Under the pieces are notes generated by a model. The model ran no database searches and had not been told where the DNA came from. It saw only the letters and a program-made list of their open reading frames with translations. A program made the position numbers and the translations under genes. Positions 1-8,451 of a DNA stretch of 64,000 nucleotides are shown here, one piece after another; the first letter of the stretch is position 1; every line of letters begins with the position of its first letter. Origin of the DNA: Corynebacterium lactis RW2-5 (GTDB lineage: Bacteria; Actinomycetota; Actinomycetes; Mycobacteriales; Mycobacteriaceae); contig NZ_CP006841.1 in assembly GCF_001274895.1 (NCBI RefSeq), positions 1,984,001-2,048,000 on the forward strand, read 5' to 3'.

Positions 1-2
1 GG

Positions 3-809
3 GACACGGAGGCTCCGGCGGCGGACCTTTTAGAGGGCCTCGACGCGGTCGTCCACCTGGCCGGAGCTCCAATTGCAGGGCGATTTACGGATGCGCACCT
101 GGAGAAGGTCAGGCATTCCCGCGTCGAGCCGACGCGGGCTTTGGCGGAGCTGATTGCCGCGACGGACAGTGTGAAAGTTGCGGTGGGAGCTTCTGCGGTG
201 GGGTTCTACGGCGCTGATCGCGGCCAGGAGGTGCTCACGGAGCAGGCTGCGCCGGGGCCGGAGTCGCAGCGATTCGACGGTACCCCGGCGACGGATAATC
301 TCGCCGCGATTGTGCGCGACTGGGAGGACGCGTGGGAGCCTGCACGAGCCGCGGGCAAACGCGTGGTCAATGTGCGCACTGGCCTTGTTCTTGCTGGTGG
401 CGGGGGCCTACTGCCGCTGCTGGCCGGCGTGGTTTTCACTGGGCTTGGGGGCAAGCTGGGTTCCGGAGAGCAGTGGTTCCCCTGGATTGCACTGGATGAC
501 CTGCTGGATATCTATCACCGCGCACTGGTCGACCCGGCGTTGGATGGCCCTGTCAACGCGGTGGCGCCGCTGACATCCGGGGTGAACAACGCGGAGTTTA
601 CGAAGGTTCTCGGCAAGGTACTGCACCGCCCGACGGCCATTCCTGTACCTGCATTCGGTCCCGTGGTGTTCCTGGGCAAGCGCGGCGCGGAGGAGCTGGC
701 GCTGGCCAATCAGCGGGTCGACGCCGCAGCCCTACAGCAGGCTGGTCACCGGTTCCGCTTCACCTCACTTGCCGACGCCCTCCGCCACGAGCTGCTGAAG
801 GAGTCTTAG
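3..809 (+). CDS. TIGR01777 family NAD-dependent epimerase/SDR protein, 5'-truncated by window edge
   Basis: The reading frame is already open at the first bases, so the N-terminus with the Rossmann GxxGxxG lies outside the window. The visible part starts with a VVHLAGAPIAG segment and RFTDAHLEKVRHSRVEPTR, which is characteristic of the TIGR01777 (YfcH/SulA-like) extended SDR group. Further on it has the GFYG motif (about residue 69 of the visible frame) and the family's C-terminal region (LANQRVDAAALQQAGHRFRF). Such proteins are assumed to be NAD(P)-dependent sugar-nucleotide-type epimerases, but substrates are unknown. The stop is immediately followed by the photolyase, suggesting co-transcription. 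Confidence 0.85.
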   Translation, partial: DTEAPAADLLEGLDAVVHLAGAPIAGRFTDAHLEKVRHSRVEPTRALAELIAATDSVKVAVGASAVGFYGADRGQEVLTEQAAPGPESQRFDGTPATDNLAAIVRDWEDAWEPARAAGKRVVNVRTGLVLAGGGGLLPLLAGVVFTGLGGKLGSGEQWFPWIALDDLLDIYHRALVDPALDGPVNAVAPLTSGVNNAEFTKVLGKVLHRPTAIPVPAFGPVVFLGKRGAEELALANQRVDAAALQQAGHRFRFTSLADALRHELLKES

Positions 810-811
810 TC

Positions 812-2293
812 ATTCCTGTTTCGACGCAATCCCCGACTGTTGTTTGTCTGGACGGCGCGCTGCGCCTCGCCGACAACGCGGCCCTGCGCGCGGCGCTCGT
901 CAGTGCTGGTGCCGGTGCTAGCGCCGGTGCTGACGCCGGCTCCATCGTCCTGGTTCACACGGCAGACCCCAGCCTGTATTCGCCCGCGAGGTTGGTGGCG
1001 CTCGCCGCGGCGGTCGATGATTTGCGCCAGCGTACGCAGGGGCGAGTGGTGTCGCTGCTCGGCGAGCCCTCGATAGTCCTGCCGCCGCTGGTAAAGGATC
1101 TGGAGGCAGTGCGCGTGGTGGTGCAGCGGGCCTTTGAACCGACTGTTGCCCAGCGCCAAGAGGCTCTCTCGGAGGCGCTGCAGCCCCTCGGCGCTCAGCT
1201 GGAGCTCCACGGCGGCGCCTACGCAGTAGATCCGGGAACGATTGTCTCCGGGGCAAAGACCCCGTACAAGGTGTTCACGCCTTTTTCGAAGGCGTGGAAG
1301 GTGGCGGCTGCTTCGAACGTCGCCGCTTCAGCTACTGCTGAGGGGGCTGCCGAGCAGATCGCGCAGTCGCTGTCCTCAGCGCTCCTCGACTCCGAATCGC
1401 TCTACTGCGACAATCCCCTAGCCCCACTGGCGGAGAAAGCCGCGGAGGATCTGCCTCCGGCTACGCTTTCTGCCGCGCGTGGCATCAACGAGACGGAGGC
1501 CTGGCGCCGCTGGTCCGAGTTCGTCGCCGACGGCCTAACAGGCTACGAAACCGACCGCGACCGCCCAGACTTCGACGGCACCTCTCGCATGTCCGCGCAG
1601 CTGGCCTTCGGCACAATTCACCCGTCTGCCCTACTGGCGGACATTTCGTCGCGGGTCGAGACCCGCACGCTCACCGCCGAGAATGCCGATAAGTTCATCT
1701 CTGAGCTGGCTTGGCGTGAGTTCTACGCCGATCAGCTCTTCCACCGCCCGGAAGTAGCCACCGATAACGCGGACAGGCGTTTCGACCACTACCGCTGGCA
1801 CGAGTCCGAAAGCGACCTTTCCGACTGGCGCAACGGGGTCACCGGCTTTCCCATCGTGGACGCCGGGATGCGACAGCTGGCGCAGACCGGGTGGATGCAC
1901 AATCGGGTTCGAATGATTGTGGCGAGCTTCCTAGTCAAGGATCTGCACCTGCGCTGGCAGGACGGGGCCAAGGTCTTTCGCCAGCGCCTTCTGGACTACT
2001 CCCCTGCGTCCAATCAGCTCTCCTGGCAGTGGTGCGCGGGAAGCGGCTTCGATGCCTCACCGTTCTTCCGCGTTTTCAATCCCGCGCGCCAGGGCCGCAA
2101 ATTCGACCCACACGGCGATTACGTGCGCCACTGGGTTCCTGAGCTTGCCGAGGTGCCCGGTGCGAAAGTCCACGACATCCCGGATAATCCTGGAATGCGG
2201 CCACCGTCCTACCCCGCCCCGATGGTCCACCACGACAGCGAGCGCAAGGAGGCTTTGCGCCGGTTTGAGCAGGTCAAGGGGTTCGAGCGTTAA
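812..2293 (+). CDS. phr: Deoxyribodipyrimidine photolyase / cryptochrome family; start codon uncertain (candidate ATT)
   Basis: Blue-light, FAD-dependent repair of pyrimidine dimers. The C-terminal two thirds carries the family FAD-binding core: WREFYADQLFHRP, FPIVDAGMRQLAQTGWMHNRVRM, LSWQWCAGSGFDASPFFRVFNP and KFDPHGDYVRHWVPEL. Homology to the N-terminal antenna domain extends upstream of the first GTG/TTG (TTG at 992): the frame reads VVCLDGALRLADNAALRAAL, matching the usual LRLxDNxAL. Between the end of the preceding gene and 992 there is no ATG, GTG or TTG in frame. An AAGGAG at 798-803 is 8 nt before ATT 812, so I place the start there tentatively (493 aa, a normal family length). The usual WFRRDLR at the N-terminus is replaced by CLDGALR. 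Confidence 0.85.
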   Translation: MPVSTQSPTVVCLDGALRLADNAALRAALVSAGAGASAGADAGSIVLVHTADPSLYSPARLVALAAAVDDLRQRTQGRVVSLLGEPSIVLPPLVKDLEAVRVVVQRAFEPTVAQRQEALSEALQPLGAQLELHGGAYAVDPGTIVSGAKTPYKVFTPFSKAWKVAAASNVAASATAEGAAEQIAQSLSSALLDSESLYCDNPLAPLAEKAAEDLPPATLSAARGINETEAWRRWSEFVADGLTGYETDRDRPDFDGTSRMSAQLAFGTIHPSALLADISSRVETRTLTAENADKFISELAWREFYADQLFHRPEVATDNADRRFDHYRWHESESDLSDWRNGVTGFPIVDAGMRQLAQTGWMHNRVRMIVASFLVKDLHLRWQDGAKVFRQRLLDYSPASNQLSWQWCAGSGFDASPFFRVFNPARQGRKFDPHGDYVRHWVPELAEVPGAKVHDIPDNPGMRPPSYPAPMVHHDSERKEALRRFEQVKGFER

Positions 2294-2393
2294 CTCATCC
2301 CCCACCTAGACAGAGTGCAAACTTGAACACTGTGTCACCCCGGTGGCGACACTTGCTTTCCGGTCATGCCCCACCTGCTGAAACAATAGATTT

Positions 2394-4529
2394 ATGCCAG
2401 AAAATAGCCTCGCAACTCGACATGTCACTTCCAGGGGATGGGCCTGGACGATTATCGCCATCGCTCTAGCGGCTTTCGCCGCTTTCACGGCCGTGGCTAG
2501 CGGAGTGACTAACGAGTCCTCCGCGCCCGCGACGCTTCCCCCATCGTCGGAGTCGTACAAGGTCCGCGAGGCAGCCAAGGAGTTTCCCGGAGGCGATGAT
2601 CTCAGCGCCATCGTCGTCTTCTCACGTGAGGATGGTTCCGCCCTCACACCGGAAGACCGCAAGGCCGCTGCCGATGCGCTTGAGGCCATGGTGGCGACGC
2701 CGTTGCCGACGTCGGCACGCGAGCAACTGGGCGAGGGCGCGCAGGACAGTATCAGGCAGGTCTCCCCTGTGATTCCGCTTGCCGACGAAATCTCCCAGGC
2801 CGTGGTTTCCATTGACGGGGATATTAATGGATCGGGGCTTGGGGACACGGTCAAGGTGCTGCGCAACGCAGGGCAGGACAAACTTCCAGACGGCCTTAAG
2901 ATGCAGGTCACGGGCCCGGCGGGCTTCTCTGCGGACACCGCGGCGGCGTTCGACGGGGCGAATTTCGCACTGCTCGGCATCTCGGCGCTAGTCGTGGCGG
3001 TTTTGCTGATTTTCACCTATCGCTCCCCTATCCTGTGGCTGGTGCCGCTCGCGGTTGTAGCGTTGGCGGATCGGTTGGCGGCGTCGGCGCTGGAGGTCAT
3101 TGCAGCGAATACGCCACTGGTGTTCGACGCGTCGACCGCCGGCATCATGAGCGTTTTGGTGTTTGGTGCAGGCACGAACTACGCGCTGCTGCTGATTAGC
3201 CGCTACCGCGAAGAGCTGCACCGGTACGCCGATTCCAGGAAGGCGCTCGCGGTGGCGCTGCGGGCCTCCGTCGCGGCGATTGTATCGTCGAACTTGACAG
3301 TGGTGCTCTCGCTGCTAGCCCTGATAGCCGCAGTTGTTCCTGCGTATGCAAGCCTGGGAATCTCGCTGGCTATCGGTTTGCTGATTGCGTTGGTGTTCGC
3401 ACTGCTGGTTCTTCCAGCGGCACTGTCTGTGTGCGGTCTGGGATTGTTCTGGCCCAAGGTTCCGACCGTCGGGGACAACGCCGATAAGGACGGTGCAGGC
3501 AGCGAAGGTGGCGAAGAAGACGAAGGCGGATGGTATCGCATCGCCCGGGCTGTGGCCGCGCGACCGGTCGCCTTCCTTACGACGATGGTGATCATCCTCG
3601 TGGCGCTCGCCTCGGGTCTTTTCGGCGCCAAGGTCGGCCTGTCCACCACCGAGCAGTTCCGTACCGAGTCGGAGGCGGCCGACGGCGTTGCGACGATTGC
3701 TCAGTACGTCTCGCCGGGTGCCGCGTCGCCGCTGAACGTGATAGCACCTGCTGAGGACCAAGGCACGGTACTGAAGGCCATCGCCGGCCTCAACGGCGTC
3801 GAGGTCCAGGGTCCGCCCCAGAAGTCCGAAGATGGAAAGCTCGCCAGACTTACCGTTATCGCCGACGCGGCACCGGCCACCCCGGAGTCGTACGATCAGG
3901 TCCGTTCATTGAGGCAGGCCGTGCAGGATGCGGCCCCCGGCTCGATGGTCGGCGGGCTGACCGCGGAGACGCTCGACACCCGCGAGGCTACCGCCCGTGA
4001 TACGGCTGTGGTCATGCCCATGATCATCGGCATCGTGCTGATTCTGCTGGTGCTGATCCTGCGGGCGTTGGTCGCCCCGGTTCTGCTTCTGCTCGCCACG
4101 ACAATGTCCGCACTGGCAGCGCTTGGCGCGGGTGCGCTGGTGTCGCAGTACGTCTTCGGTTTCCCAGCCCTGGACGTGTCGGTGCCGCTGTACTCGCTGA
4201 TCTTCCTGGTGGCCCTCGGCATCGACTACACCGTGTTCCTGGTCCTGCGCGCTAAGGAAGAGGCCGCAGGCGCCGGAACCCGAGTGGGTATGACGCGGGC
4301 TGTAGGGCTTACCGGCGGCGTAATTACCTCCGCCGGCATTGTCCTAGCGGCGGTCTTCGCCGTCCTTGGTGTTCTGCCGTTAATTACGCTCGGCCAGATC
4401 GGCATCGTCGTGGGCCTCGGCATCGTGATTGATACCTTCCTCGTCCGCACGCTCGTCGTCCCCGCACTGTTCGCCATCGTGGGCGAGAAGATGTGGTGGC
4501 CTTCCAGCTCTCCTAAGGATCGGTCCTAG
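2394..4529 (+). CDS. MMPL-family RND transporter
   Basis: 711 aa integral membrane protein of the MMPL/YdfJ type. It has an N-terminal membrane helix, an extracytoplasmic loop (about residues 45-190), a first helix bundle (about 190-350), a hydrophilic linker rich in Asp/Glu/Gly (about 360-378), a second soluble loop (about 415-530) and a second helix bundle to the end. The motif GIDYTVFLVLRAKEE in the second bundle and FGAGTNYALLLISRYREEL in the first are the paired RND motifs. Family members export lipids, drugs or other hydrophobic compounds using the proton gradient; the substrate here cannot be told. It lies upstream of a TetR-MFS pair on the same strand, separated by an operator-rich gap, so it probably has its own transcript. 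There is no clear Shine-Dalgarno before ATG 2394. Confidence 0.88.
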   Translation: MPENSLATRHVTSRGWAWTIIAIALAAFAAFTAVASGVTNESSAPATLPPSSESYKVREAAKEFPGGDDLSAIVVFSREDGSALTPEDRKAAADALEAMVATPLPTSAREQLGEGAQDSIRQVSPVIPLADEISQAVVSIDGDINGSGLGDTVKVLRNAGQDKLPDGLKMQVTGPAGFSADTAAAFDGANFALLGISALVVAVLLIFTYRSPILWLVPLAVVALADRLAASALEVIAANTPLVFDASTAGIMSVLVFGAGTNYALLLISRYREELHRYADSRKALAVALRASVAAIVSSNLTVVLSLLALIAAVVPAYASLGISLAIGLLIALVFALLVLPAALSVCGLGLFWPKVPTVGDNADKDGAGSEGGEEDEGGWYRIARAVAARPVAFLTTMVIILVALASGLFGAKVGLSTTEQFRTESEAADGVATIAQYVSPGAASPLNVIAPAEDQGTVLKAIAGLNGVEVQGPPQKSEDGKLARLTVIADAAPATPESYDQVRSLRQAVQDAAPGSMVGGLTAETLDTREATARDTAVVMPMIIGIVLILLVLILRALVAPVLLLLATTMSALAALGAGALVSQYVFGFPALDVSVPLYSLIFLVALGIDYTVFLVLRAKEEAAGAGTRVGMTRAVGLTGGVITSAGIVLAAVFAVLGVLPLITLGQIGIVVGLGIVIDTFLVRTLVVPALFAIVGEKMWWPSSSPKDRS

Positions 4530-4544
4530 GCGAGCAACTAGCCC

Positions 4545-4602
4545 AGTTGACTCATCAACTTGCTAACTTATTGCACACAGTGTAAAACTACACCTTGTGC
4601 AA
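4545..4602. promoter_or_regulatory. Two palindromes upstream of and across the tetR start: candidate TetR operators
   Basis: The first inverted repeat is AGTTGA-CTCA-TCAACT (4545-4560), which overlaps a possible -35 TTGACT (4547-4552). The second, at 4571-4602, is 32 bp: TTGCACA (4571-4577), GTGTA (4580-4584), 4-nt centre, TACAC (4589-4593), TGTGCAA (4596-4602), so 24 of 32 positions are symmetrical. It contains a -10-like TAAAAC and runs over the GTG start codon of tetR. An autoregulatory operator controlling the tetR-MFS pair is the natural reading (inference). Confidence 0.65.
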
Positions 4603-5286
4603 ATTGATGAACATTCCTATCCTCCATCGGGAGCAACTCAGCAGCCCGATGTCGGCCTACGCGAGCTCAAGCGGCTGAGAACTCACCGCGACCTCGCCGA
4701 CGCCGCCACATCGCTCGTCCTCGAGCGCGGCTACGACGCCGTCAGCGTCGAAGACATCTGCGAAGTCGCAAAAATTAGCCGACGAACCTTCTTCAATTAC
4801 TTCGAATCCAAAGACCAGTCCGTCTTCGGAAATGGAATCATCAGGTTCAATAACGAAGACGAGGAGCTCTTCCTCTCCGGCGACCATGACAATCCCGTCG
4901 CCGCGATGCTCGACCAAATCGAGGCTAAGAATCGGGAGAAGTTCCTCCGGCAGATGGCCCTGGAAGGAACTGCGGAGTTTCACCGAGAAATCCGCCGGCG
5001 AATCCAGGAGATTCTGCGCAAAGAGCCGAAGCTATCCGCCGTGGTGATTTCGAACTTCAGCAAGTCCATGCGTCTCGTCCGCTCCGCATTCGAAGGTTAC
5101 TTCACCGCGCACCCGCAGTCGCGCCAATCCCCGGAGCTCCCCCTCGAACAAGAGGTCACGCTTTCCGTCGGCTTCATCCGCGAGTGCGTTCTGTACTCCT
5201 CCATGCACCTGGACATCTTTAAAACCGACACCCCGCTTCACGACGCCGCCCGCGTCGTCACCACGTTCATGAGGAGGATGCCATGA
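4597..5286 (+). CDS. TetR-family transcriptional regulator
   Basis: 229 aa. The N-terminal TetR HTH spans about residues 25-72 (TRTHRDLADAATSLVLERGYDAVSVEDICEVAKISRRTFFNYFESK region, with the typical F-x-Y-F end). The C-terminal ligand domain is diverged, with a patch rich in Glu/Arg. The GTG start at 4597 is the only one that keeps the frame open with a plausible length, but it has no Shine-Dalgarno; with the -10-like TAAAAC about 10 nt upstream the mRNA could be leaderless. The stop overlaps the start of the MFS gene (ATGA at 5283-5286), so the two are translationally coupled and this protein very probably represses the efflux pump. Confidence 0.9.
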   Translation: MQIDEHSYPPSGATQQPDVGLRELKRLRTHRDLADAATSLVLERGYDAVSVEDICEVAKISRRTFFNYFESKDQSVFGNGIIRFNNEDEELFLSGDHDNPVAAMLDQIEAKNREKFLRQMALEGTAEFHREIRRRIQEILRKEPKLSAVVISNFSKSMRLVRSAFEGYFTAHPQSRQSPELPLEQEVTLSVGFIRECVLYSSMHLDIFKTDTPLHDAARVVTTFMRRMP

Positions 5287-6881
5287 CCACAGCCACCAAG
5301 TCCGCAGCGGCCGAAAGCAAGGCCATCGCCGACGAAAATAGCTCCCGTCTCGGTATCATTTTCCTGGCGCTCATTCTGACGATGTTGATGAGCTCGCTCG
5401 GACAAATGATCTTCTCCACTGCGCTGCCGACGATTGTCGGCGAGCTCGGCGGGGTCGACCACATGTCCTGGGTCATTTCAGCCTTCCTACTGGCGCAGAC
5501 TATCGCTATGCCGATTGTCGGCAAGCTCGGAGATATGCTCGGCCGTAAGAACCTTTTCCTAATGGGAATTGTGCTGTTCATGCTGGGCTCAATTCTTGGC
5601 GCGATTGCACAGTCGATGACCCTGCTCATTGTCGCCCGCGCTTTTCAAGGATTTGCTGGTGGAACGCTTATGGTGTCGTCCCAGGCCATCCTCGCCGAAG
5701 TCGTGCCCGCACGTCAGCGAGGAAAATTCATGGGCATTATCGGAGCCGTGTTCGGCTTTAGCTCGGTTCTCGGCCCCGTCCTCGGTGGCTGGTTCACCGA
5801 TGGCCCTGGCTGGCGATGGGGCCTGTGGATTAACGTTCCGCTCGGCCTCATAGCGCTCACTACCGCAGCGGTATTCCTGAAACTTCCACGTCGCCACGGC
5901 GCCGGTCGCTTCGACTACCTCGGCGCTACTCTTCTCACAATTGCGGCCTCGACGCTGATTCTCACCACCACATGGGGCGGCACCCAGTACGAGTGGACTT
6001 CCACGACGATTCTCACTCTTATCGCAGTTTCCGCCGTGGCATGGGTGCTGTTCGTCTTTGCCGAGCGACGTACATCCAACCCCCTGATTCCGATGAACCT
6101 GTTCAAGACCCGCAATTTCATGTTGACGACGTCGGCAGGCCTCATCCTGGGTATTGCGATGTTCGGCACGATGGCCTACATCCCCACCTATTTACAGATG
6201 GTGCACTCAATGTCGCCGACAGCTGCGGGCCTGATGATGACCCCCATGATGGTTGGCATGCTCCTGACCTCAATTTCGGTCGGCCAGATTATCTCGCGCA
6301 CGGGCAAATACCGTCTCTACCCTGTAGTCGGCTTGCTCATTATGGCAGTTGCTCTATACCTGCTGTCGACCCTGCAGTCCTCCACCCCACTGTGGCAGAC
6401 AGGCGTGTACCTCTTTGTCATGGGCTTCGGGCTGGGAACCGGTATGCAGGTTCTGGTCCTGGTTGTCCAGAACTCCTTCCCCGTGGCGATGGTGGGCACT
6501 GCGACCGCAGCGAATAATTTCTTCCGCCAGATTGGCGGCGCGGTGGGATCATCGATTGTGGGATCGATTTTCATCCACCGCATGCAGGACCTCGCCGGGC
6601 AGCGCATCCCGGCCGCCCTCGAACAGATAAAGGCAGCCTCCCCGCAAGCCGCAGCCGAATTCGCGAGAAGCGCCGGCCCTGACGGGTTTTCGATGAAGTC
6701 TCTGGGTTCGCTGACTCCGAGTGTCCTGGAATCCCTTCCGGCACCAATCCACGAAGCACTGATTAGCAGCTACAACGATGGACTGACTCCGATTTTTTTG
6801 ATGCTGGCGCCAGTCCTAGTACTGGCTGCGGCAGTCGTCTTCTTCGTCCGCGAAGATCCGCTGAAGGATACGGTGGAGTAG
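5283..6881 (+). CDS. MFS drug/proton antiporter, DHA2 (EmrB/QacA) type, 14 helices
   Basis: 532 aa with about 14 hydrophobic segments. Motif A is GKLGDMLGRKN at residues 80-90; the D1 motif region (STALPTIVGEL, about 45-55) and motif C-type Gly/Pro helix (FGFSSVLGPVLGGW, about 155-170) mark the DHA2 drug:H+ antiporters. A soluble loop between the last two helices (about residues 430-490) is typical of the 14-TMS group. It is coupled to the upstream tetR by ATGA overlap, so it is expected to be induced by ligand release of that repressor. The substrate is not predictable. Confidence 0.92.
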   Translation: MTTATKSAAAESKAIADENSSRLGIIFLALILTMLMSSLGQMIFSTALPTIVGELGGVDHMSWVISAFLLAQTIAMPIVGKLGDMLGRKNLFLMGIVLFMLGSILGAIAQSMTLLIVARAFQGFAGGTLMVSSQAILAEVVPARQRGKFMGIIGAVFGFSSVLGPVLGGWFTDGPGWRWGLWINVPLGLIALTTAAVFLKLPRRHGAGRFDYLGATLLTIAASTLILTTTWGGTQYEWTSTTILTLIAVSAVAWVLFVFAERRTSNPLIPMNLFKTRNFMLTTSAGLILGIAMFGTMAYIPTYLQMVHSMSPTAAGLMMTPMMVGMLLTSISVGQIISRTGKYRLYPVVGLLIMAVALYLLSTLQSSTPLWQTGVYLFVMGFGLGTGMQVLVLVVQNSFPVAMVGTATAANNFFRQIGGAVGSSIVGSIFIHRMQDLAGQRIPAALEQIKAASPQAAAEFARSAGPDGFSMKSLGSLTPSVLESLPAPIHEALISSYNDGLTPIFLMLAPVLVLAAAVVFFVREDPLKDTVE

Positions 6882-6893
6882 AAACTGCCCTTT

Positions 6894-7526
6894 TTATGCA
6901 CCTACCTGGCCGTCGGCGCGGTCGAGCTTGTCCAGGATCGGACGGTTCGGCTCGCCGGCGGCCTCAGCTTCTTCCTGGGCGCGCTTCAGCGCGCGCTCCT
7001 CTGGCTTTTCCAGCAGCTTCTCCAGGATGATGACGTCACGCCATTGCCCCGCCATTGGCCCATAAGTCATCTTGGCCATGTGGTGGTAGATGCCAACCTC
7101 GCGGAAGCCCAACTTCCGATGCAGCTTCAGCGATCCAACGTTTTCCGGGAATACCCACGAGTGAATAGACCAACGCCCCTGCTCGGTCGCGTCATCAATC
7201 AGTTTGCCCAGAAGCGTGCCGGCCAGCCCCATGCCCTGGCCGTCCGGGTGGACGTAAATCGAGTCCTCTATAACGCCGTCGAAAATTGCTCGCTTAGAAA
7301 CCGGCGCAGCCGAGGCCCAGGCCAGGATTTTGTCCGGGTTCTCATCATCGACCGCAACATAGCAGAGGTCGACATGCTTCAGAGCGATGAAGTCCTCCCA
7401 CTCAGGAGCCGAATGCTCCCAGGACGCATGCCCCGTATCCAGGCCAATCTCGTAAATCTCCTGAATCTGTGGGTAGTCTTCTTCGCGCATCATCCGGATA
7501 GTGAAACCGCGCTTCTTTTCAGCCAT
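6894..7526 (-). CDS. GNAT N-acetyltransferase, phosphinothricin acetyltransferase-like
   Basis: 210 aa. The GNAT fold is visible from IRMMREEDYPQIQEIYEIGLDTGHASWE (substrate-side helices) through SIYVHPDGQGMGLAGTLLGKLIDDA (beta4 and the acetyl-CoA pyrophosphate loop Q/R-x-x-G-x-G/A, here QGMGLA) to ENVGSLKLHRKLGFREVGIYHHMAKMTYG, the C-terminal motif common in the PAT/bar group. The last 35 residues (KPEERALKRAQEEAEAAGEPNRPILDKLDRADGQVGA) are a charged tail beyond the domain. It transfers acetyl from acetyl-CoA to an amine; the in vivo substrate is unknown. It converges with the MFS gene. Confidence 0.85.
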   Translation of the reverse strand: MAEKKRGFTIRMMREEDYPQIQEIYEIGLDTGHASWEHSAPEWEDFIALKHVDLCYVAVDDENPDKILAWASAAPVSKRAIFDGVIEDSIYVHPDGQGMGLAGTLLGKLIDDATEQGRWSIHSWVFPENVGSLKLHRKLGFREVGIYHHMAKMTYGPMAGQWRDVIILEKLLEKPEERALKRAQEEAEAAGEPNRPILDKLDRADGQVGA

Positions 7527-7589
7527 ACCTACAGTCTTACGAAAATTTTTCCGCGCGTCGAATGAATCCCCAAATTAGCTGTAAAAAAG

Positions 7590-8411
7590 TTACTTCCTTC
7601 GGCCCGACTTGCGCCCAGCCCTACTCGGCCTGCCCGCCTTACCAGGCTTGCGCGCCCCGCCTTGCCCACCATTTCGCTTGCCGACGGCCCCCGCCCTACG
7701 CGCCTGCTTCGCCAACGTCTTTTCGCGGGCACTCAACTTCTTCGGCTTCGAATCTTCAGCAGCTTTGCCCATCTGTGTCCGGGTAGATCCCTCTCGCCGC
7801 CCCTGGACGATACCGACGAACTCCTGCCGCAGCTCATCGTCGGCCTCCTTCGGCCACACCAACCACACGGACGTCTTCGACATCGGTTGTGCACCTTCGG
7901 CATGTTCCTGAGAATCCACGTCCACAAGGTTCGCGCTTAGGATCGCCTTTTTAGACAGAGCCTTCAATATTGTGCGCGGCCCCACTACCACTCCGGCACC
8001 CGTCGCGGCGACGGGCAGCATTTGCCGCAGCTGGCCCGGATCCGTGGAGGTGAGCAGGACCGTTTCGTCGGCAAGCAGGCCTACAGCAATCGACTCGGAG
8101 AGCGAGAATACGTGCTCCTTTTCGAAGGCGACGCCCCAGGCCTCGTCGTAGAGGCGAATGCGGTGGAACGACTCCGGCAGCACGGTGGAGGTACCCGTGG
8201 CCGATTCCAGCCGCAGAATTGCCATGTCCGCGGCACCTTCCTCGAGGGCGCCCATCGGATTATCCAGCGACTCGGTGGTAAGGCGTGCGGGGATGCGCTG
8301 CATAAAACGGCGGAACCACTTCTCCGGGCTGGTGCCCGTGGCGAAAGCGATTCGCAACCGGACCGAACCGGAGGCTTCGGAAGCATCAGTGGTGGATTCA
8401 GGAGTCGGCAT
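7590..8411 (-). CDS. LysR-type effector-binding domain protein lacking HTH, with basic C-terminal tail
   Basis: 273 aa from ATG 8411. An upstream extension of the frame runs antisense through the DUF5997 start and is not believable. Residues about 10-195 look like a LysR substrate-binding (periplasmic-binding-type II) fold: RLRIAFATGTSPEKWFRRFMQRIPARLTTE, then GALEEGAADMAILRLE and FEKEHVFSLSESIAVGLLADETVL. There is no DNA-binding HTH. Instead the last 70 residues are very rich in Lys, Arg and Gly (KPKKLSAREKTLAKQARRAG ... GRPSRAGRKSGRRK), which could bind nucleic acid. It is divergent from the DUF5997 gene with only 40 bp between them; I recall the two being neighbours in other actinobacteria, but this needs a check. 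Confidence 0.75.
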   Translation of the reverse strand: MPTPESTTDASEASGSVRLRIAFATGTSPEKWFRRFMQRIPARLTTESLDNPMGALEEGAADMAILRLESATGTSTVLPESFHRIRLYDEAWGVAFEKEHVFSLSESIAVGLLADETVLLTSTDPGQLRQMLPVAATGAGVVVGPRTILKALSKKAILSANLVDVDSQEHAEGAQPMSKTSVWLVWPKEADDELRQEFVGIVQGRREGSTRTQMGKAAEDSKPKKLSAREKTLAKQARRAGAVGKRNGGQGGARKPGKAGRPSRAGRKSGRRK

Positions 8412-8451
8412 ACTCCGCAAGACTACTCGCTTGGGTGCTAGCGTGGATTCC

